NCBI GenBank assembly: GCA_022494885.1 | Contig: JAGVSM010004555.1 | Coordinates: 1-64,000, forward strand | Reading direction: 5' to 3' | Source of the DNA: Micrasema longulum | Taxonomy: Eukaryota > Arthropoda > Insecta > Trichoptera > Brachycentridae | Length of the DNA: 64,000 bases | In this document: in pieces, positions 11,350 to 23,364 of the stretch | Layout: each line of letters opens with the position of its first letter | Numbering within the stretch: position 1 is the first letter of the stretch | Notes under the pieces: generated by a model | What the model was told of the DNA's origin: nothing | The model's input: only the letters and a program-made list of their open reading frames with translations | Databases searched by the model: none | Made by a program: the position numbers and the translations under genes

Positions 11350-11600
11350 TTTAAGGACTAAGGATTCGGGGCTTATATCGGGTCCGTGATAAATGGCCGG
11401 GCCAACTTGTGACGCGATCCCCGAACCACGAAATGATAGTTTAACTATCGGTGTCGTGTTTCAGACAGTTTAGTAGGAGTTTTACGAGACGGAACGGATT
11501 CCGAACTTTATGGGATCGCCGCTGTAACGGTATCTGATGCCGACCAGACACGATGGCGACGTGCGACAGGAACACGGGAAACTAGACACATCTGGATATA
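11350..11600. other. Isolated GC-elevated segment, possible exon or element
   Basis: About 250 bp of mixed-complexity, higher-GC sequence stands out from the AT-rich surroundings. The plus strand has a 3'-splice-like TGTCGTGTTTCAG at about 11451-11463, followed by roughly 50 open codons ending at TGA; the minus strand also has a 43-codon open stretch. I recognise neither peptide and see no good donor. It could be a conserved non-coding element, a repeat fragment or an exon. Confidence 0.3.
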
Positions 11601-12840
11601 CTATAATAACAAATGACGCATGATATGCAAATTTCTAATACGGACAAAATATGCTCGATAAATTTTGCAACCGTCTAGATCTATATTAAAATACACATCT
11701 AAACTTAATAATGAAAGCAAAGTCATTATGCGTAAAGTAATATAATATTTCTAATGAAAACCTACAATAACATCCAATAAAGTATGATTCACTGACTTTT
11801 TATTGTACCGATTCGACATGAACCAAGTACCTTCTAGTATAAAATCAAAGAGAGGTGATATGATTATTGTTTTAAGTAAAAAAACTTGCGCCGAAAAAAT
11901 TCTGACAAGAAAATAAATGATTAAACACTCGTGTTAAGGAAATGAAATGATTTAATATATATTTATTACTTGTACTTTCAATTTTGAATATCAGTTTTTG
12001 GTTTATAGACTGACACATTAAACATGTTTTTTTTAAATATAAATGACACTAAACTGTAATTAATAAATAATAAAATTTATATTTTATTCGATACTTGCCC
12101 CTGTAATATGCATTATGCCTTAAATAATGTACGCTTAGATAACCTGCCGATTTTTGGTTAAGGGTTTTATTAGGTAAATGTATTAGCATACTTAACGTCT
12201 TCTTTCATTTCAATTTTGATTTTGAAAGCAAACCTATGCGTAATAACTATCAACATATGCAAATCCGTTATCAAAGCATATGCACAATCGAATTTTACTT
12301 ATCGGATTAATGTTTTGATGGAATTTAATTATTATTAATATTATCTTTTTATCATCAAATTGGTTTTTCCGACATGAATAATACTTTTATCGTAAATAGT
12401 TTATGTGATAAACAAAATATTGCAAGCTTTATACTTTTGCTCTACTTCTCGTTTATTTATAAACCCACTTTTTGTAGTTATCATTACCTCATCTATAACT
12501 AAGCAGAGCTGAAGGCATATTTTAATTCTACCCAATAAAGAAACTATGTTTTTTAAATGCAATTCTTTGAGTAATCAAGGACTGTAAAAACATAAAATTT
12601 ATTACAAGTACACTCTTAAGATTCTAACGCTTTAAATTGTATATAAGAACCCAGAAATAGTATAAGTACTTACTTATTTACAGAAGAAGTTGAGATTTAC
12701 CGGGTATTATCCTTGGCTGTACCCGACCGAGTTTCTCCAGGGTAAACTTGGCTACAATAGTTAAGAGACTAGAGGAATGTGTATTTGACTACACATTTTT
12801 ATCGATTGTTGCGCGGGATGGTCGAAAATTCTGAGATTAT
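11601..12840. other. AT-rich DNA, no gene seen
   Basis: No open frame longer than 60 codons lies wholly inside it, and I recognised no repeat except a short ACCGGGTA-TTATCC block near 12699 that resembles the start of other local repeats. Confidence 0.4.
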
Positions 12841-12880
12841 GATGAGTATTGGTTTGCATATTCTTGAAATTACCTAAGAC

Positions 12881-13145
12881 AGCGTCAGCATAAATTGTTT
12901 CATATTCCAATATACAGAACCAACCTCCTGATGGTTTTGTGCCTGTTGGAAGGGCTACCGCTATGCTGAACAATATCGCTCAGGATGTTGATCTGTTCCA
13001 TCGTTACATGTATCCGAAGGAGTTTTCCGGAGCAGGAGTCTCCTACTACTTTGACAAGAGTCTTTTTATTTATTTTTTTATTTTTATAATATGTACGTCT
13101 TGAATTTTAGTTTGTAACGTTTATTTTGTTTTAAATAAATGGATT
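12881..13145 (+). pseudogene. Possible retrotransposon ORF 3' end
   Basis: After a TAA, about 67 codons stay open to the TGA just before 13105, with higher GC than the surroundings. The peptide contains NQPPDGFVPVGRATAMLNN and DLFHRYMYPKEF. A short AT-rich tail with AAATAAA follows. ORF end, short UTR and polyadenylation-like signal fit a 5'-truncated retrotransposon, but I do not recognise the family and it could be chance. The 70-codon minus frame overlapping it looks like a shadow. Confidence 0.3.
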
Positions 13146-13150
13146 GAATG

Positions 13151-14814
13151 AAATTGATATGCCACGTTTTTAAATAATAATTGTAATAGCTGATTTTGAG
13201 ATGTGCAACGGATGACAGGGGCAAGTGGTGTACCTTTGGACATTTTTGTCTTTTTTGTTCTTTTTTGTCTCGTATGTTAAGAGAAATATATATTTTTTTG
13301 TTTCTATTTCAGATTTATAATTTTATAACCCACAGCTCATTAATTTTTAAATGCTAGAAATTGCATCCGTTTTATTTTGTAGCGATTTTCAAAAAAGGTC
13401 AGTTTTTCTCCACAGATATCTCATATAAGTGAACTTGTAGACGTGTGGAAATAAAAATAATTTTTAACTTAAAGAAAAATTAGTTATAAAAAAAAGTTTA
13501 ACAATACGAAGATTCGTAGATTGTTAGAAAAAAACACAAATATCAAAAAAATATGTAGGTAAGTAGGTGCATAAAAAAAGTAAGATCACGAAAACGAAAT
13601 ACCCAGAACTTTTGTTTTGAACGTAGATATAATTCATAAAATTCTTTAGAATCGAATGAATTAGATTATTCTGAAAGGCATAACAATTGTAACATATAAA
13701 TCGATCTGCATCTTCTATTTTCCAGAATCTGTTCATACTACACTTAAAATAAATGGTATAAAAACACACTGGTACACTAAAAATCAAAATTTTTAATTTT
13801 AACAGTCTTTTAAATTTGAAGTTAGAAGTGTAACAAACCCATACCTAAACAAATAAATAACACTTTTGACGATACACATGTAATGTACAAATAGTAAAAA
13901 CCAGAGTTTATCATGTGGTAAAAAAGTAACAGAGGATCAAAACTTATTTTTTATCTCAAATAAATTAAATTTACAAAAACGAACACGTTTTATAAGTTGT
14001 AAAAAGTTTGACAGAAATGTGTTGCCAGCTGATAAAAAAATTATCACAACATATTTTCGGGGAATTTTTATCTACTAAATTGCCAAAGATTTGATGATTG
14101 TCCAAAGGTCCACAACTTGCCCCTAAATTTTAAAAAAATAGGGCTGGTAAAAAAAAATATAAATCTGGAATTTTTTTTAATTTAAAAGTATGAGATAAAA
14201 TAAAACACTCTATGATTTTTATAATAATTTATGAATCATTATGATTTGTCAATTTTGCATAAAACTTTTCAGAAAATAAGCTTACAACTAAAATTTACTT
14301 TAGGAGGAATCAAAAATAAAATTAGAAATAATAAAACGGCGTATTTAAATAAATTCATATCATTCCGCATTATACTACCGTTGACCAAGCATGAATCACA
14401 TTATAAACGTCAATTATTATTAACATGTCATTTTAAGTCATATAACATGTCACAATGTTATTTGTACGAGCTAATATAGTATATTTTATTATATTCGGAG
14501 AGGAGAGCAACACGAATAAGCTATAAATATATTAAAACTAACAACAGGCCCTTCACTGGCTCTACCGACTCTGGACTAAATCTCTTTATGGAGATCATTA
14601 TTTTCATTTCTCTTGTACAGCTTGATATAAATGTATGAATTGCGTCGTTCAATAATATTACAACTATAAAAATCATAATAAAATATACAAAAAACGGTAT
14701 ATTTGTTTTCATATGTGATTGCAAAGATGACTACTTATCAGTTTCTGTAGATGCTACATGTTCTTTACCTTACATATGAATTGAAATATATATATATTTT
14801 TGTTTTATTTATTT
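13151..14814. other. AT-rich DNA, no gene seen
   Basis: Frames of 87 codons (13524-13787, minus) and 82 codons (14231-14479, plus) are rich in F, I, K, N and Y, as expected for random AT-rich DNA, and lack motifs. Confidence 0.5.
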
Positions 14815-14895
14815 ATTCATTCAAAATTACACTAGTTTAAATATAAATGAACTTATTAAGGCTTTTTAGGCTATGCCCGTGTCAAGTCATAATAA
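14815..14895 (+). repeat. Interspersed repeat family E, copy 1
   Basis: TTTATTCATTCAAAATTACAC, then GAACTTATTAAGGCTTTTTA, then a CCCGTGTCAAGTCATAATAA block. The same blocks occur on the minus strand at 27205-27318. The TTTA-repeat start suggests the antisense 3' end of a retroelement. Confidence 0.6.
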
Positions 14896-15194
14896 TTAAC
14901 AATAAAAATACGTAGTAAAACTATTAGATTAAATTATAATGACATGAAAAAAAGGTATAAGTAATTAATAATGAAATTCCAAAGAATATAATGCAAAAAA
15001 GATAATCAGAAATAATTTTTAAAATATAAATTATACAAATTAAGATTCACAAACAATCAAATATACAAAATAATGGCATCATTAAAATCAACAAAATAAT
15101 AGTAAAATATAGTAGTATAAAAAAAAACTAAATAAGATAATTTTTTGTGAATATTATTTTTAATTTAAATTATAATTTGTTATTTTATTCCAAA

Positions 15195-16150
15195 TTTCTA
15201 TTCTTTTCGTTTGTTATCCAGAATGTGTTTGAATGACTTAATTATTAACTATAAGCATAATTTAAATCGTTGCTTTATAAGGTTCAATTTAAGTGAATAC
15301 ATCTAATTGGATGACTGGCCTTTTTACGGATTCTCTAATAATAAGTATTATAACTTGTACATCTGTTTGTATTTCTAACAAAACAAAATAAAATAAAGTA
15401 AAAACATTTTTAGAAAACAAATTAAGTTGCTTATTTTTATAAAGCATGATATTAATACTATAACAGGTTATTAGAGTGGATCGCAATTAACAGTACTTAA
15501 CAATCCAATAACTTCGCCGTACAATCAAATAATTTAAAAAACTATAATTATAACTGTGTATAAGAAGAAAAATATCTATAAAATTTTCCGTAGGGGTGTA
15601 CTTCTACATTATTATTTTTGTTTCAATCCCTTGCCACACCTTATGGCGCATAGGGCACTGCATTGGAACACCAATCGCAGTGTACCTTGATCATTTTTAT
15701 TACTATAGACAACATTAACCCTATAACATGGAAATACGGTGAACACTGAACTTCCTCATAGTTGCGTTTTCGTCAAAATGGTCAAAATTGTTTGTTTAAT
15801 TTAATTTTTGTTGTTGATTGTACGGCAAAGTTTCTGGATTGTTTAGCACTGTTAATTGCGATCAATTCTAATAACCTGTAATAATAGTAATATCATGCTT
15901 TATAAAAATAAGCAATTTAATGTGTTTTCTAAAAGTGTTTGTACTTTATTTTATTTTGTTCTGTTTGAAATATAAACAGATGTACAGATTATAATACTTA
16001 TTTATATAGAATTCCTAATAAGGCATGTCATCCAATTAGATGTATTCACTTAACCTTATGAAGTATCGATTTAAACTATGTTAATGATTAAATGATGAAA
16101 TCATTCAAACATGTTCTGGATAACAAATTAAAAGAACAGAAATATCGAAT
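15195..16150. repeat. Large imperfect palindrome (arms ~330 bp)
   Basis: The left arm (about 15195-15530) and right arm (about 15825-16150) are inverted copies. From the outside inwards they share: TTGTTATCCAGAA...TGTTTGAATGA; GTGAATACATCTAATTGGAT; a TTATAACTTGTACATCTGTTT-type block; AAAGCATGATATTA; GGTTATTAGA...GATCGCAATTAACAG; and TTCGCCGTACAATCAA. The arms carry many substitutions and indels, so the palindrome is old. The spacer of about 290 bp contains a SINE remnant. The innermost CGCCGTACAAT block also occurs in repeat family A. It could be a giant foldback transposon or two inverted copies of one element. Confidence 0.75.
15630..15705 (-). mobile_element. tRNA-derived SINE 3' fragment inside the palindrome spacer
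   Basis: TGGCGCATAGGGCACTGCAT, then GGAACACCAATCGCAGTGTA and CTTGATCATTTTTATTAC, is the antisense of the SINE 3' end. No matching SINE copy lies in either palindrome arm. Confidence 0.65.
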
Positions 16151-17127
16151 TAAAGAAACGAATTAGAATTACATTGATAATATTCAAGGACATGAGAAAC
16201 ACAAAAATATATATTTATTTCATGCAATTGTGGGGTCAGTTGCACAGCAAACAATTGAAAATGAATGTGTAATTGTTGCGTTTGTCAAATTTGATAAAAC
16301 AGGTTGCATAAAAAAAAAGATAAATCGGTAAACTTTTTTGTATTTACGTTGAACTTGGAAAAAAATTCAATTCATTGTTATGGAATGGCACTCTTATTTG
16401 ATATATATGTGTATTATATTTTCAGCTCGGCCATGTGCCGTGTTATGAATTCGCGAATCGCAGTACCTAATGGTTACGTACATAAGTGCGGAGGGAGGCT
16501 TTTACCGAAGCTCTCGGCCTGTTACTTGCTAGAAATATCCGTTGGATGAACAGAGGGTAAATTTAACGTAGTTATGCAGACAGCAGCCAGTCCACAATTT
16601 TGAGAAAATGAGATATTGGTGTTATCGGGTATCGTTACGTCAATTCTATATTCTGCTAAAATCAGCCAGGCCGCTTTCATACAAAAACTGTAATAATCTC
16701 CTTCTGAAAAAAGTGTTGATCACGAAAACGACATTCCTAAATTTGGAAAAAACACACACAGCACTGGAAAAATCTCACGGTATAAAGGCTGCTGGGAAGA
16801 CTAATACTAAACCTCAAAAAATCTAGTTTTCTTTAATTAATTAAAGTTGATAAATACATTACTGTTTTAATTTTATAAGTTAATTTTCTTAAATATTCCT
16901 GTTATAAAAAAAAATGTTTTAATACAGAATGTCACCTCATACATTCAAAATTTGTATAAAATATCATTTAATATTAGATATGGCTGTTTTCTGCAAAATG
17001 CGTTTTTGAGGTTGTGTCAAACTTTAAAAAATCACCAAAATTCCTTTAACATAGTTAAATTATTTTTTAAGTTATTATAACAGATGAACTCTGTGATTAT
17101 TTATAATTAAGAACCTTAATATAAATA
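16151..17127. other. AT-rich DNA, no convincing gene
   Basis: Two plus frames (81 codons at 16304-16549 and 72 codons at 16608-16826) sit in slightly less AT-rich sequence. Neither shows a domain or a clear splice context. Confidence 0.4.
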
Positions 17128-17157
17128 TAAAATAATAATAATTATTATTATTATTTT
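17128..17157. repeat. AAT/ATT trinucleotide palindrome
   Basis: AATAATAATAATTATTATTATTATT-like simple sequence, self-complementary about its centre. Confidence 0.8.
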
Positions 17158-17519
17158 ACATAATGACGCAACATACACATCAGAGTTTTACTAGGGCTGG
17201 CTGTTTTTTTTTTTTTAAATTTACTTTACCAGACTTTTAAAATCATTAAAACTGGTCAAATACATAACTGAATTCTTTTTTGTATTATAAAAAAAGCGAA
17301 TTTAACCATTATTTATCATTTGTCATGAAAACTTTTCTAACTGTTGTATAGATTTGATTATTTACTCTTTTTACAAAAGTGCTATTATCTCAGTTTCGCT
17401 TTTTAATGACAAGCTGCTTTCTGCATAACTTAGGTTGATTGGACTATATAGATTGGTATCTATTGTATGAACTTTATGTAGGTATCTAGAATTACAGGGT
17501 GATGCAAAGCTACATTTAA

Positions 17520-17700
17520 AGGCCGTTTACACGTGGACAACATAATATTGTTTTGTCTCAGGACTCGACATTGTCCACGTGTAAACAGCAATTTGTAGGA
17601 CAAAAAATTGTTCCGAGGCATCGCCACCGAGATAGACAGGCAGGCTATCTCCGTGGAACAGTGATTACCCCCATCACTGTGCCACCGTCGCCAACGGCCT
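17520..17700 (-). mobile_element. Family C inverted-repeat element, copy 2 (internally deleted)
   Basis: TTAA (17516-17519) precedes AGGCCGTTTACACGTGGACA. The sequence then follows the complement of the right half of the 3.9-kb copy: TTGTCTCAGGACTCGACATT, TTGTCCACGTGTAAACAGC, CGAGATAGACAGGCAGGCTA and CCGTGGAACAGTGATT. The right end is probably AACGGCCT at about 17700. The left ~60 bp is itself a small inverted repeat of the terminal sequence. It is shorter than copy 1 and lacks its left half. Confidence 0.65.
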
Positions 17701-18284
17701 TATGTAAACACGCACAGACAGGACCTTTATTTTTTTATTTATATATACGCCCAGTGGGCATTTTTAAAGATATATGTATACTTGGAAAATTATTATAAAA
17801 GAAAGTAGAAAGACACAATGATATATTGAAGACTTGGTGGGAGTGGAAGCGGAAGAGGGGTGTTTAATTTTAAGGTTTTCTAATCTTCTTTACCATTGCT
17901 GCAATTTTTAATTTTTAATTTTTACTTTTTTAATTTAACTCGTGTTAGATTAAACTCCATAATTGAGTCTTTTTCAATGTGTTTTATGTATATAATGTAA
18001 AAAAATATTTATTATCTTTATCGCCGCATATTTAACATCAATTATTTGCTACTGATTAATTCATTAACTTTACAGTCATAATTATATTTACAGCAAATAT
18101 TCACTCATCTGAGCCTTAATTTAATAATGGAATATCATCTTCGGAATCTTCAGACGAGGAACCATAAACTTAATACTATGTTTTTAAAAAAATCGTGATT
18201 ATTTATTCTTTTTTTTTGCACCACAACGGGCCAGGAGGCAATTACAATAGTAAATGAAAGGAAAATCACATTTCAAATTTGGTG
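17701..18284. other. AT-rich spacer, no gene seen
   Basis: A purine-rich patch (GGTGGGAGTGGAAGCGGAAG) lies at about 17836. Otherwise AT-rich without features. Confidence 0.4.
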
Positions 18285-18360
18285 TTCTCACCGGGATCGA
18301 AACCGGAACCTTCCATGAGCGATTCAAGCGTCATAACCACTAAACCACCAAACGTATTTT
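18285..18360 (-). mobile_element. tRNA-like SINE head, second family
   Basis: On the minus strand TGGTGGTTTAGTGGTTATGA (A-box region) is followed 30-40 nt later by GGTTTCGATCCCGG (B-box). The anticodon arm region cannot fold as a functional tRNA, so it is a tRNA-derived element and not a tRNA gene. Confidence 0.55.
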
Positions 18361-18554
18361 AGCACCTTTCGGTGTACACGAAGTTTTAATGAGAATTTTT
18401 TTTTCCAATTCAAGTCGCAGTTTTATGGAAACATCCCACAATGTTAAAATTATAGAGTGTAGTACCTACAAAAGAACTGTGATTGTTTTAGTAATCGCTA
18501 AATGTTTTTTTTTTTAAGGAATGTTTGCGTTCTTATCATTTACCCAAATATTTC

Positions 18555-18612
18555 ATTTTGAGGGCCATTTACAACGAGTTGTATATAACTCACTATTAGA
18601 AACATAAAATGA
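18555..18612 (-). mobile_element. Second-family SINE body fragment
   Basis: AGGGCCATTTACAACGAGTT, then GTATATAACTC and TTAGAAA, corresponds to GAGGCCATTTTCAACGAGTT at 59.8 kb, where it is attached to a tRNA-like head. Confidence 0.5.
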
Positions 18613-19479
18613 TTATCAGTCTCTTTGCTAAATTATTAAGATGATTCTAAACGAAAATATGAAACTAATTATTCATAGATGGCGCTATTATATTTTTTTA
18701 TTGATAAATGCCATTTCTACGTTTATTTTCAATGGCAATTTTACAAAACTTAGTTTGCGGAAACTTTACACTAGATTGATTGTAACAAATACCATAACAA
18801 TGTAATTTAGGCCCTTTTCACAAAACGGTGTACAAAACAAAAATTAAGATAAATAATTAACCTGCAATTAAATATTTCACCATCTTAATGTTATTTCAAT
18901 TTTATTAATATTTTTTTGAATGATTTATTTATTTTCATAATTATGAAAATTTATTATTGAATCGAATTATGAAATTATTCAAGAATTAAATTACAAATTT
19001 GAAATTCACGCTCTTAACTTGCCTATACCATGTTATTATTAAATAACTTATCTGTAATGTGTGTCATAATATTTATAAATGTATATTTGTATTGATTTTA
19101 GTATATAAGAGCCCCAACATAACACAAATATTCTAGTAAGTCGAGACATGATAATTGTATATAGTGTGTTTAAATAAATAATAAATTTTCAACCAAACAA
19201 TGACAGGCTTTAGGTTAAAACCTCAGTTCATCTATCTGTCAACGTAAAAACGGATTTAAAAAAAAAAGGAAAAAAATGCGTTGGCCGATACAAAACAATT
19301 ATTATATAATTGTATATATTTAAAGATCAGTATGTTCCAAAATTGATTCACGTACAAGCACAACATGATTATCTTTTTTTGACTGAACGTACCCTATATA
19401 TATACAACTTTTGAATATTGTAGAGATATAAAAATCTCAAACATAGAAGTTGAATATTACGCAGTGCATAGAGTGATCA
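18613..19479. other. AT-rich DNA, no gene seen
   Basis: No frame longer than 60 codons and no recognised repeat. Confidence 0.4.
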
Positions 19480-19560
19480 TTTAAACCAGCTAATGGCAAG
19501 TCACAAGCCCTGTAAATGCCTTGATATCCACATTCCCTAATAATTCCTTTATTTCAATTC
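19480..19560 (+). repeat. Interspersed repeat family F, copy 1
   Basis: ATCATTTAAACCAGCTAATG, then CAAGCCCTGTAAATGCCTTG and ATCCACATTCCC, matches 36790-36860. On the minus strand it keeps the reading frame GIYRACDLPLAGLN seen in other copies. Confidence 0.6.
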
Positions 19561-21599
19561 AGATATCGACCTATTTTCTAACAGTTAAAATATTTAATTA
19601 GGCTAAATCATTTTAACTCAAAATCCGTCAAATCCTTTATTCAACAATAATAATTTTGAGTCTGTCCTAATGTTTGTAGATATCCTGTCTTCACTTTCTA
19701 AGGAGTTAAGCAAGGATGATCAAGGTGGCTGAATTTTCAGATGAAATAATTTGGATAAATTATATTTATTTTTTGTAAGCTATGTATTTTTTGTTTATTA
19801 ACTCCGATCTATTATGGCACTGAATCTGAAAAATATAAATACCAAGACATGTTCCCTTAAAGAAGTTTTACTTTTCTGTTGAAATATCTGTCAACATTTT
19901 TATTCTTTGCTTACTTATTACAAAATAAAACACAACGGTGATGTGGTTAAATAAGTATACATAGTTCCTTTAAATTTAGGCATATTATTTGCGTTATAAA
20001 ATGCTGCCAGTCTGTTTTCCTGAAAAATAAACATTATAATTATATAGATGTTGATTCGGACGCTATAAATCACATAAGCGATAAAGAGTAACCGTCACTT
20101 TATTTGAAAAAAAAACTCAAAACTCTCGTTCGTATCATTCTTGTGACAATACAATAAAAAAAAACATCCATTTAAGATTTCAACAATCGTAAAGATAAGT
20201 CATTTTTCGTATGCAATTTTACCCAGAAACAGTTTGTCCTGTGTGCCGTGTTTTTATCTCCTGGGCACGTGTTCAACGTGCTTTTATTTGACAAACAAAA
20301 TGTTTATCTCTGTATCTGTTGCAGGTAAATGCAGGTAGGACTGGTGCCCATGTTATGCGGTCAACTGAACGTGCGTTGGATAACCAGGTTACATTTTTTG
20401 TTTTTTTTTAAGCGTGTTTGTGCGTACCGGACTTGGCCTTGGACTATTGGCAAACGCAGCGTTTAGCGCCATTCGTACTTTATTGCAAAAATGTCGCTCT
20501 ACAACTTATCAATTATAATAATAATATAAAATAACGGTACGTGTAAAAATCATTCGTATAAATTTGAAAATGATTTCGTTGCAACTATTTTTTTTTAAAT
20601 AAACACAATTTTTACCGCTTATCGGCTGATTTTAAACTTATTCAATATTTAATATAAACTTTGATTCACACATCCTTTATAATACAGATTTTCCATTGTA
20701 TAAGCGGCTTGAACTTGAAGAAACTTATTTGTGTGAGATTCTATGCTATATAACGATATCTTAATTTAAATCATCATATAATGCATTAAGTATCTTACAT
20801 ACCTACCGAGTTGGTATAATGCACTACACCATTTTAATTTATATCATAAATTGAACCTTTCTCCATCTGTGTTTTATATTATTTTCATCCTAAAAATACA
20901 TTAAATAAATAAATATATTGCAGGCCGCAATATTCATTTTTCACATTGATTCCCTCAATTTCCATTTTGTCATAAATCTGTGTATTACATGAGAGAGACT
21001 AATGCTCTATTCAAGTTTGTTGTTTAGCTCTAAATTATTTTATTTTGAGGTTTGAATCAATGAAACATATTTTTCTGTGTATCATTCGAGATAATTTTGG
21101 AGAATATTGATTTAATCCCGTTCCTTCGTCAAAATAGAAGACTTATCGACGTTTGCCAAAAGGTAACAGAATAATTAGGTTGCCTTAAGTAAATTGGGGT
21201 CTCTTGTTTGAACTTTAGGCGTCTTCTAGCTCCAATGTAAACTGTGTCATCAAACAAAAAATATTGTTTGAAAGGTGAAGGTGCCCAAGAGAGCGTCGAC
21301 GAGCGAGTAATAAATTACAACGACGTTATCACGAATAAACAAAAGAATGATGTGACGTTTTGTAGCGTCATAATTTTTTCACCAGACTAAATACGACATA
21401 TTTTTATAATTTATTCCCATCGGATTTTAACGCAGAATATTAGCTTTATAAAAACCAATCACATTTTTAGCCATTTAAGTCAATCTGTTATCTAAAATTC
21501 GGAGCATTTTTGGACAAAAAAATGTTTTAAAATTATAAATCAAAAATGAAAAGTCACTTTTTTTAAGCATCCTTGAGATATTATACATCAAAAATGGCT
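19561..21599. other. AT-rich DNA, no gene seen
   Basis: Two kilobases without an open frame of 60 codons. Slightly GC-richer spots occur at about 20245-20400 and 20430-20470, without splice-flanked open frames. Confidence 0.4.
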
Positions 21600-21895
21600 C
21601 TCTATAAGTATTCATAATATCAATGATAACTAAAAATGTTCCCTCACTAAAATATTGTGTCCATTCGGCTCGACAGTGGAATCATCTCCCATCTACTATC
21701 AAATATGCTTCTATAGTATCTCCGTTTAATCACGCCAGAAGAAACATCATCTTTATTTTCCTTAATCTTTCCTCGTTTTTTCTCTTTATTTCATATACCC
21801 ATTGGGGACTTGGGTCGATGTTAAATTATTTATTTACAAATATTGCTAATTCTGTCTTTTTCATGTATTTTTTTTTATCTCAAACGTTTTAAAGC
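21600..21895 (+). pseudogene. LINE ORF C-terminal fragment plus 3' UTR
   Basis: The plus frame at 21623-21892 contains YCVHSARQWNHLPSTIKYA and VSPFNHARR. The pattern of aromatic, R/S-x-R-x-W-N-x-LP-x-x-I-K and then F-x-x-x-x-R is what follows the RT domain in many Jockey/CR1-type LINEs. The rest of the frame is AT-rich UTR read through. No RT core is present. Confidence 0.5.
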
Positions 21896-22829
21896 TAAAA
21901 CTGTAAAAAAAAACACCATTTAATTTATTGTTTAATTGGAAGAAATTGACAAATGAAAATAAAATCATTGGCCTATTAGTATACATAGACTCACCCTGAG
22001 CCCTCTAAAATTATGACACTTAACTCATGCCCACAGTCATTCATGGCCAACGCGTATTTAGTCGTTCTTTAACCGCCAGCCGGTTTTGATGTACGCTTGA
22101 TATTTCATTTGAAAGATAAATGCCTGATTGTGCGTGAAAGCGTGTAAAAATTGTACGTATAAAAGGAAAAAACATGTTTCAACTTTTCGTTGATAAGTGG
22201 GAACCTAGGTACTTGTTTATGATTAAATTCGAAATCTAAAAATAATTGATAGTCAAATATTGAATTTAAGTAGATACCTAAGTATTTGTTTATGTTTGAA
22301 TTCCAAAACACAAAATAATTCATTCTCAAACGTATATTTCTTTTTGCAAACGTCAAACTCTGCTCTTCTACCAACAGGGGTGTATTTTATGTAGGAATGC
22401 GATTTTCAAAGATGTATTAAATTTCGGGTAATGTGATTTTATTATTACTGAAAATCCATTACAAATAAATAAATGGGTGGAAATTATAAAGAATTTAAGA
22501 AAATTTTCAAAAACAAACTTTTTTATACACAAACAAACCACATCCTTAAATTTTGTATATGCATTCTCGTCAAATGCAGCCCTGGTAAACAATGAATAAA
22601 ATATTTACGCTCCTAACTTTTTTTCTATTTCACAGATCGAAGATTTAAAAAGCTTAAAATATGCCTATGGCAAAGCTCATCATTTTACGCACGTAAATCG
22701 GTTCAGTAGATATTCGGTCTATCAAGGACACTTACCTTTTCACAAAAATATTAGATTAAATGCATTTTCAACTTTAAAAATATACATTCCGTAAAATAGA
22801 TTTGATCTGACTTCATAATTTGAAAACCA
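21896..22829. other. AT-rich DNA, no gene seen
   Basis: Minus frames of 89 (22105-22374) and 74 codons (22368-22592) are F/I/K/N-rich without motifs. A near-direct duplication AGGTACTTGTTTATG / AAGTATTTGTTTATG occurs near 22208 and 22281. Confidence 0.4.
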
Positions 22830-23165
22830 TATGCCGCCTATATAACGCCTGCATGACACCGATTCTCCTCTACGGGGTGCGAATCGTGGCACCTCACTAG
22901 GGCCCAAAACACAAAAATTCAGAGTTTTAAGAATAGGTGTCTCAGAAGAATCTCAGGTGTGCGGTGGTTTGACTTTGTAAGGAATGAAGTAATAAGAGAA
23001 CGGACGCAGTAGACTCCGGTGACAACTGTCACCAAGCGGAAGCGATATGGTTGACTTGGCCATGTGCTGCGTATGCCTCCTAAGAGCCTTAACCACGCAT
23101 GCCTACTTGCTTGGAGGAACTTTATGGACACCGTATGCTCCAACTAGGGAACAGACATGGAATGA
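22830..23165 (+). pseudogene. Reverse-transcriptase C-terminal remnant (LINE)
   Basis: Across frameshifts and stops the plus strand spells LYNACMTPILLYGV, CLRRISGVRWFDFVRNEVI and KRYGWLGHVLRMPP. The order PxLLYG(C)ET, then CLRRILGVRW...RN-x-x-x-R-x-R, then R-x-x-W-x-GHVLRM is a hallmark of the thumb and post-RT region of a very common invertebrate LINE type. At least one in-frame stop and several frameshifts break it. The 74-codon minus frame here is a shadow. Confidence 0.7.
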
Positions 23166-23364
23166 TGATTATAATTAGTCGGAAGTTACTACTTGCGTGA
23201 CCTTTCTATGTAGATTGAATCCATACGGTGCGATACATTCTTTATATTACGCATAACGTAATTTGATACGAAATTATTTCTGTACTTCTGAAGTGGAAAC
23301 TTCCTTAATTCGGTTAAGTTTTTAATTAAAGATCTCTAATGTCATATCTTATCATACATATTTT

